Made by a program: the position numbers and the translations under genes
The notes under the pieces: generated by a model
Seen by the model: only the letters and a program-made list of their open reading frames with translations
Told to the model about the DNA's origin: nothing
The model's database searches: none
Origin: an uncultured Flavobacteriales bacterium
Lineage (GTDB): Bacteria; Bacteroidota; Bacteroidia; Flavobacteriales_D; Sanyastnellaceae
Direction of reading: 5' to 3'
DNA length: 55,221 nucleotides
NCBI GenBank assembly: GCA_938085105.1
Contig: CALKGK010000008.1
Location: 1 to 55,221 of the forward strand
Shown: one piece after another, positions 34,453-41,542 of the stretch
Layout of the letters: the number at the start of each line of letters is the position of its first letter
Numbering within the stretch: the stretch's first letter is position 1

Positions 34453-35460
34453 ATGCTGAAAATTGACATGCACACCCACATCATTCCAGAGAAGCTTCCT
34501 CGTTGGACAGAGCAATTTGGTTATGGAAACTTTATTCATTTGGAGCACCATCGTGCAGGGTTTGCTCGAATGATGCAGGGCGGACGGTTTTTTCGAGAAA
34601 TTGAGGAGAATTGCTGGGATCCGGAAGTGCGCATCAAGGACTATGAGCGTTTTGACACGCAAGTACAAGTGATTTGTACCATTCCTGTCATGTTTTCATA
34701 CGAAGCTAAACCCTTGGATGGGCTAGAAGTGTCGCGTTTTTTAAACGATCATATTGCAGAAATTTGCCATAAGTATCCCAAGAATTACGTCGGTTTGGGA
34801 ACCATTCCTATGCAGGATTCGGAACTCGCCGTTCAAGAGTTGGAGCGTTTGAAAACACTTGGGTTGAAAGGAATTCAGATTGGATCAAACATCAACGACA
34901 AGAACCTGAATGAAGAGCAGTTCTTTCCCATTTGGGAAGCTTGTGAACGCTTGGACCTCTGTGTTATGATTCACCCCTGGAACATGATGGGGAAAGCACA
35001 AATGGAGAAATACTGGCTCCCGTGGCTTGTTGGAATGCCAGCTGAAACATCTCGCGCCATTTGTTCTTTGATCTTCGGTGGGATACTGGAGAAATTTCCA
35101 AAAGTGCGTTTTAATTTTTCCCATGCAAGTGGATCTTTTCTAGCTACGATTGGTAGAGTGGAGCACGGCTTCAATTGCAGACCCGATTTGGTGGCCATTG
35201 ATAACCCCATAAATCCACGAACGTATTTGGGGAAATTCTGGACCGATTGCATCACCCACGATCCGCGAATGATGGAGTATGTGCTCGAAATGCAAGGGTC
35301 GAAACGCGTTTGTCTTGGAAGCGATTACCCCTTTCCTTTGGGAGATTTAGAAATCGGACACTTCATCACAGAAATGGGACTCTCAGAAGAAACCATCGAA
35401 GACATCTTCTGCAATTCAACCCTGGAATGGTTGAACATGAGCAAAGACGAATTCCTCTAA
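34453..35460 (+). CDS. ACMSD: 2-amino-3-carboxymuconate-6-semialdehyde decarboxylase (ACMSD)
   Basis: 335 residues, the usual size. As I remember the human enzyme, its zinc ligands correspond here to His7 and His9 (DMHTHI), His174 (VMIHPW) and Asp291 (GSDYPFPLGDLE), with the catalytic His224 (NFSHASG). Long stretches are typical of true ACMSDs: RENCWDPEVRI-like at residues 49-61, VQVICTIPVMFSY, VGLGTIPMQ, and KYWLPWLVGMPAETS. The enzyme decarboxylates the 3-hydroxyanthranilate oxidation product in the kynurenine route of tryptophan breakdown, or similar intermediates of nitroaromatic or anthranilate breakdown. No other genes of that pathway are in the window. It may share a transcript with the solute-binding protein. 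Confidence 0.95.
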   Translation: MLKIDMHTHIIPEKLPRWTEQFGYGNFIHLEHHRAGFARMMQGGRFFREIEENCWDPEVRIKDYERFDTQVQVICTIPVMFSYEAKPLDGLEVSRFLNDHIAEICHKYPKNYVGLGTIPMQDSELAVQELERLKTLGLKGIQIGSNINDKNLNEEQFFPIWEACERLDLCVMIHPWNMMGKAQMEKYWLPWLVGMPAETSRAICSLIFGGILEKFPKVRFNFSHASGSFLATIGRVEHGFNCRPDLVAIDNPINPRTYLGKFWTDCITHDPRMMEYVLEMQGSKRVCLGSDYPFPLGDLEIGHFITEMGLSEETIEDIFCNSTLEWLNMSKDEFL

Positions 35461-35820
35461 TTACTCAGCCGCCTCGGGGCAAATGCATCCAACAGAATAG
35501 TATCTGCTCTACGCACAATCGATTCAAAATCAATATGGTAAGTTGGTGTGTTGTATTTGCCGCTAAACCTAAAACAACTCGCGCAAGCGTCTAAACAGTT
35601 GTGTAAGTAATTTCAAACGGCGAAGCCATTCAACCAAATTCCGTTCTCAGGAATTCAATGTGAATTTCACCTCAAAGCTGACAAGAGGGTTGAAGGAATC
35701 CGGACAATCTTTTTATTTGAAATGAGAACTCCTGGCAATACCCAAGCTGATTTTTACAAAAGAAGTTGGCGACCCTGCAACCTTTTTTGAAATAACAATG
35801 TCTTATCTTCGACTGAACCA
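35461..35820 (+). promoter_or_regulatory. Intergenic region with ECF-type promoter for the sigma gene
   Basis: Most of these 360 bp show no gene, hairpin terminator or repeat that I can support. Near the end a -35-like GCAACC (35777-35782) is followed after 17 bp by GTCTTATC (35800-35807), 13 bp before the ATG. The same arrangement precedes the second sigma gene (49876-49903). GCAACC and GTCTA-type boxes fit the general form of ECF-dependent promoters, so autoregulation is likely but is inferred. Confidence 0.6.
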
Positions 35821-36366
35821 ATGTATACTTTAGAGGAACTCATAGAAGGCTGTAAAAAGCAGAGTAGAAAGCATCAGGATGCGCTATTCAAAAAGTACGC
35901 AAACATGCTGTACGGAGTTGCTTTGAGGTACACGAAAAATGGATTTGATGCAGAGGATGTTCTGCAAGAAGGTTGGGTGAAGATTTACAAGCACATCGAC
36001 ACGTATACCATCAACAATTCCTTTGAAGGTTGGATCAGAAGGATAATGGTGAATACGGCCATTACCCACTATAGAAAGAACTTAAAGCACGCTTATCACC
36101 ACGATATTGAGGATGTTCCTCAAGCAAGAACCTCAGACGCTCCTTTTGGAGTTGATGAATACACAAAAGAAGAACTGATGACCACCATCAATAATTTACC
36201 CGATGGTTACCGAATTGTCTTCAACATGTATGTGATTGAGGGGTATAAGCACAAAGAAATTGCCGAGGAATTGAACATCGACATCAACACTTCGAAGTCG
36301 CAATTGTCGAGAGCAAAAAAATATTTACAACGAGAGTTGAACGAACTGAGTAAGATAAACTTGTGA
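35821..36366 (+). CDS. ECF-type RNA polymerase sigma factor
   Basis: 181 residues. Region 2 is seen at residues 10-75 (ALFKKYANMLYGVALRYT, DAEDVLQEGWVKIYK, SFEGWIRRIMVNTAITHYRK) and region 4 at 118-175 with its helix-turn-helix (YKHKEIAEELNIDINTSKSQ). No region 1.1 or 3, as expected for an ECF factor. It directs RNA polymerase to a small regulon. The next gene follows immediately and codes for a single-pass membrane protein, the usual position and topology of an anti-sigma factor. The promoter in front suggests it drives its own expression. Confidence 0.95.
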   Translation: MYTLEELIEGCKKQSRKHQDALFKKYANMLYGVALRYTKNGFDAEDVLQEGWVKIYKHIDTYTINNSFEGWIRRIMVNTAITHYRKNLKHAYHHDIEDVPQARTSDAPFGVDEYTKEELMTTINNLPDGYRIVFNMYVIEGYKHKEIAEELNIDINTSKSQLSRAKKYLQRELNELSKINL

Positions 36367-36368
36367 GC

Positions 36369-37031
36369 ATGAAACGTCACGAAGACCCATTTTTTAACCA
36401 CTATAAGGATGCCTTTGCAAACCACGAGGTTCAGGCACCAGCAGGTACTTTAGCAGCTGTCCATCGGAAGATGAAAAAAGGCGGATTTTGGTACTTTTCT
36501 TGGACAAGCCTGAATGTGTATACCGTTGTTGCATTGTTGAGCGCAGGATTGGCTCTAAGCATCATCCCACAAGGAGGAGAGTCGGCAGGAAAATCTTTTG
36601 CCAAGAAGAACAATGATCTTTCATTGGTGGCTTTGGAAAAGACCCAAATCACCTTAAGTCAAGCCAACTTGATGGAGGAGTCGGATGCAGACAATGCGCT
36701 CTTGGATGAACTACCGAGTGCAACACAAGCCAAGACCGTTCGTCAATCGAAGGCCACAACAAAACGTCCAAGCACAGCCCGTGAGTCTCGTGCTTTGATG
36801 GCCAATGTGCAGCGCTTGAAAGTACGTCATGAACGCATATTGGACAAAGACTTAAAACACGATTACGAAGCGAGGTTGCTCGAAGAAACTGAGAGTCAGG
36901 CACAAAATGAAACTACGGAAGCAGCAACGCCCGTGGAAAATGTACTGAGCGCTGAAGACATCTTGAAGCAAGCGAAATCAGGAGCTCAGGAAACTGGAAT
37001 CACTTTAAAATCGAAAACAAAAACCAAGTAA
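36369..37031 (+). CDS. Putative membrane-anchored anti-sigma factor, 220 aa
   Basis: The ATG at 36369 is used; a GTG at 36363 overlapping the sigma stop codon would add two residues. An N-terminal cytoplasmic part of about 38 residues (HEDPFFNHYKDAFANHEVQAP) is followed by one transmembrane helix (residues 45-64) and a charged periplasmic region of about 155 residues that is Ala/Lys/Glu rich with no recognised domain. I see no zinc-binding anti-sigma motif (HxxxCxxC). The anti-sigma call is based on gene order, topology and the similar N-terminal pattern in the protein at 50479. The outer-membrane protein gene follows 46 bp later. Confidence 0.6.
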   Translation: MKRHEDPFFNHYKDAFANHEVQAPAGTLAAVHRKMKKGGFWYFSWTSLNVYTVVALLSAGLALSIIPQGGESAGKSFAKKNNDLSLVALEKTQITLSQANLMEESDADNALLDELPSATQAKTVRQSKATTKRPSTARESRALMANVQRLKVRHERILDKDLKHDYEARLLEETESQAQNETTEAATPVENVLSAEDILKQAKSGAQETGITLKSKTKTK

Positions 37032-37077
37032 GCCCAAGATTTCTTAGAGATTGACCTATTTTTATGGTCCAACAAGA

Positions 37078-38019
37078 ATGACAATAAGCGATACAAAATA
37101 TGTTTGGAGCAAAGCATTTCTAAGTGCTTTGCTCCTTTGCTTTTGTACCTCGGCAAGCGCGAGGGCATTGTCGGACACCATCATTATTGACCAAACTACA
37201 CTCATTGTGCAACGACTGGTGGAAGTGGATAGCTTGGACTTTGAACCAGAACCCGAGCCCTCTGCTTGGGAAAAGTTGAATAAAAGTCTTGGCGTGCTCA
37301 CTGAGGTGGGCTTGACACGATCGAGTTTGTTTTCAAGTCAAGAAGAAAGCATCCACGGACTTACAGGAAATGCGGTGCGCTCTGGAATGATGGTGGGAAT
37401 TGGGCTCAGAACAGCGTTCGAGTTAAAGAAAGATTGGTGGTTTTTCTCTGGAATTCACTTCAATCGTTCCACCTATCGAAATACCCATTTTGATCAAAAT
37501 ACCTTGGCGGATAGTTTGGCCTTTTTTGAAAGTTTTGAATCAGACCAGCTGAGTCAAATCTTGCAGCTGCGCTACGAAATTGGAGGAATGACCGTAGTGG
37601 AAAACGATACCTTGAATTTGGATCTGAAACGGGATGATTTCATCATGCAATCCTTACACATTCCGATCGGTGTGCGCTATCAACGACCTTATTTCAATCG
37701 AAAAACAAAGTGGACTTGGGACATCGGATTGGCCTTGGTCTATGGGCATCAACTCTCCTTTCAGAAATCGAACGTTCAGTTCATCGAAGAACCCAAAGCA
37801 GTTCGAGAGATTGAAGCAACAGACTATAGTGCAAAGAAGCACTGGCTCAATGGTCAAATCCAGTTCGGTGCAATGAAACGAACTTCGAACGATCAACTCG
37901 CACTCAGTTTCCGATACATCGGCGAAACTCCCACCGTGTTGATTGATGACGAGCAAAAAGATTTCTCCCTCAACGCTTGGTCTTCACGCCTCCAGTTTGC
38001 TCTTAACATATTTTTGTAA
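37078..38019 (+). CDS. Outer-membrane beta-barrel-like protein, 313 aa
   Basis: The ATG at 37078 gives MTISDTKYVWSKAFLSALLLCFCTSASARA, a plausible signal peptide; a TTG start at 37051 adds nine residues. The mature protein has alternating hydrophobic strands and turns (LGVLTEVGLTRSSLF, MMVGIGLRTAFEL, WWFFSGIHFNRSTY, WTWDIGLALVYGHQ, LALSFRYIGETPTV) and ends in a phenylalanine-leucine strand, as in small Bacteroidota outer-membrane barrels. The function is unknown. It follows the sigma/anti-sigma pair closely and is probably part of that regulon. Confidence 0.7.
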   Translation: MTISDTKYVWSKAFLSALLLCFCTSASARALSDTIIIDQTTLIVQRLVEVDSLDFEPEPEPSAWEKLNKSLGVLTEVGLTRSSLFSSQEESIHGLTGNAVRSGMMVGIGLRTAFELKKDWWFFSGIHFNRSTYRNTHFDQNTLADSLAFFESFESDQLSQILQLRYEIGGMTVVENDTLNLDLKRDDFIMQSLHIPIGVRYQRPYFNRKTKWTWDIGLALVYGHQLSFQKSNVQFIEEPKAVREIEATDYSAKKHWLNGQIQFGAMKRTSNDQLALSFRYIGETPTVLIDDEQKDFSLNAWSSRLQFALNIFL

Positions 38020-38055
38020 GCGCCTTACACAACAATTGCCCCCACTCAGCCGTCT

Positions 38056-38175
38056 TATATATGAGAGTTTAGTTAGATTCTTTCAGTAGGAACCCTGCAA
38101 GGAACCGAATTAAGAATTTTAATTAGTTGTTTTGGTTAAGGTAGAAAGGGACGCAACGGCGTCCCTTTCTTATTT
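38056..38175 (+). ncRNA. Candidate small RNA with its own promoter and terminator
   Basis: A -33-like TTG (38036-38038) lies 17 bp before TATATATG (38056-38063, one mismatch to TAnnTTTG), so transcription could begin near 38070. A strong terminator ends the unit: arms AAAGGGACGC (38145-38154) and GCGTCCCTTT (38159-38168) with a 4-nt loop, then a T-rich stretch. No reading frame fits inside. The expected product is about 100 nt. The alternative is a long 3' untranslated region of the preceding gene. Flavo-1 is one Bacteroidota family worth testing; I cannot confirm it by eye. Confidence 0.5.
38145..38175 (+). terminator. Intrinsic terminator
   Basis: A perfect 10-bp stem (AAAGGGACGC/GCGTCCCTTT) with loop AACG, followed by CTTATTTCTC. 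It ends either the candidate small RNA or the transcript of the sigma/anti-sigma/outer-membrane-protein operon. Confidence 0.88.
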
Positions 38176-38276
38176 CTCATAAATCAGCAGCTTTTTGGCC
38201 CGAAAAAGCAGTTCTTTTTGTCGAATTATCTCTTGTACATACTTGTGAATCAGCCTGAAATTGTTATTTTTACTTT

Positions 38277-39323
38277 ATGAGTTTCAAGACACTAACAAGT
38301 CTGACTTTGATTGCATTTTTCTGGGTGGCGGAAGCCAACGCCCAGGTGAGTAATGGAGGTTTTGAAAGCAGTTCAGCACTGCCGAATACAACAGGCCAGT
38401 GGAGTCTCGTAGATAGCTGGTCCAATGCAGGTTCGCTCGAAGCCAGCCCAGATTATTACCACCATCAAGGAACTTTAGGAGGAGACCTTCCAGAAACCCC
38501 TTTGGCAATTGTGGAAGCAAAGGCTGGGAATGGAATTATGGGCTTTGTTGCAACAGGTGTCAAAGGAAGCAACTACCGAGAATACATCGTTAATGAACTC
38601 TCTACTCCGCTCATCCCTGGAGAAAAATATCAATTGAGTTTTTTCATTACCAATGGTGAGCGCACCGCTGCTTCAGCTGCCGGACTCGCTTGCAGTGATC
38701 TTGGTGTAAGTTTTTCCACTTCAGCACCACAACAAAATGGGACTGCACCATTGAACCTCACACCTGATTTTGTCAAACAAAACGTGGTCTACGATCGCAA
38801 TTGGACCTCGATCTCTTTTGCCTTCATAGCCAATGAGGCATACACGCATTTTACTTTTGGAGTGTTTGGCGATGATTCAGACAAGTCCATCCAGAGCATG
38901 GAAGGTTCGTCTCCTTCTCTGGCTTATTACTTTGTGGATGAGTTTGAAATTACAGAACTGGATGATGGTTTTGTTTCGGATAGCGACCCCAAGAACGATC
39001 CCAAACAAGAAGAAACAGAAGAATTTACAGAAATTATCGACTTTTTTATTCCCAATGCCTTCACACCGAATGGTGATGGAGATAACGATGTTTTCCTTCC
39101 CATCAGTTCTGTGATTGACGAGTTTACGCTCAAGATTTTTAACAAATGGGGACAATTGATCTATGAAACCACTGATGTGAAAAGTGGATGGGACGGTCAT
39201 TGTATGGCAGGTAAATATGCCAATGTTGATACCTACGTTTGGGAAATTACCTACCTCGATCCCGATGGAAAACAAGAGGATCAAGTGAACACCTTCACCG
39301 GAACCGTTAATCTTATCAAATAG
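38277..39323 (+). CDS. Secreted protein with gliding-motility-type (CHU_C) T9SS domain
   Basis: 348 residues. Signal peptide MSFKTLTSLTLIAFFWVAEANAQ, then a beta-sandwich-like domain of about 190 residues (VSNGGFESSSALPNTTGQWSL, YREYIVNELSTPLIPGEKYQLSFF, YYFVDEFEITEL) similar to carbohydrate-binding or jelly-roll modules. An acidic linker (DPKNDPKQEETEEF) leads to the C-terminal type-B sorting domain with the full signature FIPNAFTPNGDGDNDVF, LKIFNKWGQLIYET, GWDGHCMAGKYANVDTYVWEI and the end GTVNLIK. The protein should cross the outer membrane by the type IX system. It may belong to the regulon of the sigma factor at 35821. Confidence 0.93.
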   Translation: MSFKTLTSLTLIAFFWVAEANAQVSNGGFESSSALPNTTGQWSLVDSWSNAGSLEASPDYYHHQGTLGGDLPETPLAIVEAKAGNGIMGFVATGVKGSNYREYIVNELSTPLIPGEKYQLSFFITNGERTAASAAGLACSDLGVSFSTSAPQQNGTAPLNLTPDFVKQNVVYDRNWTSISFAFIANEAYTHFTFGVFGDDSDKSIQSMEGSSPSLAYYFVDEFEITELDDGFVSDSDPKNDPKQEETEEFTEIIDFFIPNAFTPNGDGDNDVFLPISSVIDEFTLKIFNKWGQLIYETTDVKSGWDGHCMAGKYANVDTYVWEITYLDPDGKQEDQVNTFTGTVNLIK

Positions 39324-39359
39324 GCTTTCAGTTTGCCTTTAAGTGGCTAATTTCGCTTC

Positions 39360-40943
39360 ATGGAAATTTCGCAGCTACAGCACCGAGAAATCGGAATTCT
39401 ACCTCAAATTATTCTGGATTATTTGGACGCCAAAAAGGAATTAAGCCCCTTCGTAGATGGCTTTCCTCAAGAGGCTAATTGGCAATCAAAGTCAGAGCTT
39501 AGGAGTTTTCCAAAGAAGCACCGCGAAGTTTTGCATCAAGCACTGATAGCACAATACGAGGCACACTCCAGGCTTAGTTCTTATCGAAAAAAGAACATCG
39601 ACCTCCTTCTCGAAGAAGATGTGTTCACGGTTTGTACCGGACATCAATTGAACCTGTTCACAGGGCCTGCTTTCTTCTTTTATAAAGTCATTGCTACCAT
39701 TAAACTGGCACAACAACTCGAGACTGAACACGGGGTAAAAGTGCTTCCCGTTTTTTGGATGGCGAGTGAAGACCACGATTGGGAAGAAATTAACCATACG
39801 CACGTTTTTCGTCAAAAAATCCAATGGGAAAAAGAAGCCCAAGGAGCTGTCGGGATGCTCAGTATTGATGGAATTGATCCGCTTTTTGAGGAAATGTGTG
39901 AAATCTTGAAATGGGAAGAAGGACACCTCATGCGAGAACAATATGCCAGTTGGAAAGCGGGGAGCTCAAGTCTTGCTGACTTTCATTTTAAGATGGTGGA
40001 CGATCTCTTTGGGTCTGATGAATTGATCGTAATAGAACCCAACAACAGTGTCTTAAAGCAGCTTTTTGTTCCAGCAATGTTGAAGGAAATCCGTGAGCAA
40101 GCGGCCTTCGACTTGGTCCAGAAAAGTAGCTCTGAACTGGAAAAATTAGACTTTACCGTTCAAGTCAATCCGAGGAAGATTAACCTTTTTTATTTGTCGG
40201 AATCGAGCAGAAAGAGAATTGATGTGGATGGTGAAGGAGGTTTTTTCGAAACGGGAGGCGAAAAAAGGTGGACTTTAAGTGAAATTGAAAAGGAGATTCA
40301 AGCTTATCCAGAACGGTTCAGCCCAAACGTCGTGCTCCGTCCTTTGTACCAAGAAATCATTTTACCCAATTTGGCCTACATCGGTGGTCCAGGAGAATTG
40401 GCCTATTGGATGCAGCTCAAAGGAGTTTTCCAAGATCACGAAACGCCCTTCCCCCAATTGATTTTGCGAAACAATGTTTTGGTTCTGAGCGCTTCTTCCA
40501 AGTCAAAATTAGAAAAGCTCGAGCTCGAACTTCAGGACCTTTTCAAGAATAGAGAAGCATTCATTGCGGATTGGTCGGATAGAAAAGGCGGTGTGAGCTT
40601 GGGCGATGCAGAAAAGGACCTCGAACGTTTGTTTGAAGGAATCCTTCAGAAAGCACTGAGCATTGATCCAAATTTGGAAGGGACCGTTGCGGCAGCCTTA
40701 CAGCGTCAGAAAAAGGAACTGGACGGTTTGGAGAAACGTTTTCGAAAGGCCATCAAACAACAAGAAAGTGTGAGTATTCGTCAAATTGAAGCTTTATTCG
40801 ACGCTGTTTACCCAAAGGGAAGCTTCCAAGAACGTCAGCAAAATTTCTTTGCACTCAATGAAATGGCAGGTGGTGAACTGAAATCAAAACTCATGAATTC
40901 CCTCCCGGTATTAACTCCGGAATTGAGTGTGATTTTTGTTTGA
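39360..40943 (+). CDS. bshC: Bacillithiol biosynthesis cysteine-adding enzyme BshC
   Basis: 527 residues, the normal length. Diagnostic stretches are VFTVCTGHQLNLFTGPAFFFYKVIATIKLA, VLPVFWMASEDHDWEEINHTHVF, VVLRPLYQEIILPNLAYIGGPGELAYWMQLKGVF (each read in parts), and a C-terminal coiled coil with KRFRKAIKQQE. BshC joins cysteine to glucosaminyl-malate in the last step of bacillithiol synthesis, so this organism probably uses bacillithiol as a low-molecular-weight thiol. The bshA and bshB partners are not in the window. It is followed by a HAD-type protein 87 bp later. Confidence 0.95.
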   Translation: MEISQLQHREIGILPQIILDYLDAKKELSPFVDGFPQEANWQSKSELRSFPKKHREVLHQALIAQYEAHSRLSSYRKKNIDLLLEEDVFTVCTGHQLNLFTGPAFFFYKVIATIKLAQQLETEHGVKVLPVFWMASEDHDWEEINHTHVFRQKIQWEKEAQGAVGMLSIDGIDPLFEEMCEILKWEEGHLMREQYASWKAGSSSLADFHFKMVDDLFGSDELIVIEPNNSVLKQLFVPAMLKEIREQAAFDLVQKSSSELEKLDFTVQVNPRKINLFYLSESSRKRIDVDGEGGFFETGGEKRWTLSEIEKEIQAYPERFSPNVVLRPLYQEIILPNLAYIGGPGELAYWMQLKGVFQDHETPFPQLILRNNVLVLSASSKSKLEKLELELQDLFKNREAFIADWSDRKGGVSLGDAEKDLERLFEGILQKALSIDPNLEGTVAAALQRQKKELDGLEKRFRKAIKQQESVSIRQIEALFDAVYPKGSFQERQQNFFALNEMAGGELKSKLMNSLPVLTPELSVIFV

Positions 40944-41030
40944 GTTGATTTTACATGATATTAAAGTGTTATTTATACACTAAGTCTGTTCTGATTGGTT
41001 TATCTTCTTATCTTTACTCAAAACACGCTC

Positions 41031-41450
41031 ATGAAAGAACTCAAATCCATCAAAGATGAAAATGGTTTAGAAGCATCTCCCATTTTGCCTAAGGATATGA
41101 AAAATTACCTCATTGATATTGATGGCACGATTACAGAAGATGTTCCGAACGAGCAGCCTGAAAGAATGGCCACTTGCATGCCCTTTGAAGACGCATTGGA
41201 TACACTGAACAAGTGGTATAATGAAGGACACATCATTACTTTTTTCACAAGCAGAACTGAAGAACACAGAGCGATTACCGAGTCTTGGTTGAAAAAGCAC
41301 GGTTTTCTCTATCACGGACTGTTGATGGGGAAGCCCAGAGGTGGGAATTATCACTGGATCGATAACCACCTCGTCAAAGCAACGCGCTACAATGGGAAAT
41401 TTACCGACTTGGTTAAGGTGAAAAAAGAGATTGAGGTCTTCAAAAGATAG
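41031..41450 (+). CDS. HAD-superfamily phosphatase-like protein, 139 aa
   Basis: The ATG at 41031 gives MKELKSIKDENGLEASP; a TTG at 40995 would add 12 residues without support. The nucleophile motif YLIDIDGTITEDVP is at about residues 24-37, motif II TFFTSRTEEHRAIT near 80, and a Lys followed by the metal-binding HWIDNHLVK region near 110. It is a short HAD protein with no cap domain, of a type found widely in Bacteroidota; similar proteins are often loosely named phosphoheptose isomerase or LNS2-like in databases. The substrate is unknown. A -7-like box TATCTTTA (41009-41016) lies upstream. Confidence 0.82.
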   Translation: MKELKSIKDENGLEASPILPKDMKNYLIDIDGTITEDVPNEQPERMATCMPFEDALDTLNKWYNEGHIITFFTSRTEEHRAITESWLKKHGFLYHGLLMGKPRGGNYHWIDNHLVKATRYNGKFTDLVKVKKEIEVFKR

Positions 41451-41542
41451 CTCTCTAAGCTGATCTTTTACAGCTATTCTGGGCGACTTGAATATTTGAT
41501 GAGCTACAACTTTATGCTTGGGCTTTTGTTTATCATTGCATA

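Noticed and set aside
35247-35594. Plus-strand frame of 115 codons that overlaps the end of the ACMSD gene
   Set aside because: Most of it is an out-of-frame reading of the ACMSD gene, Arg/His-rich, with no support for its extension into the gap.
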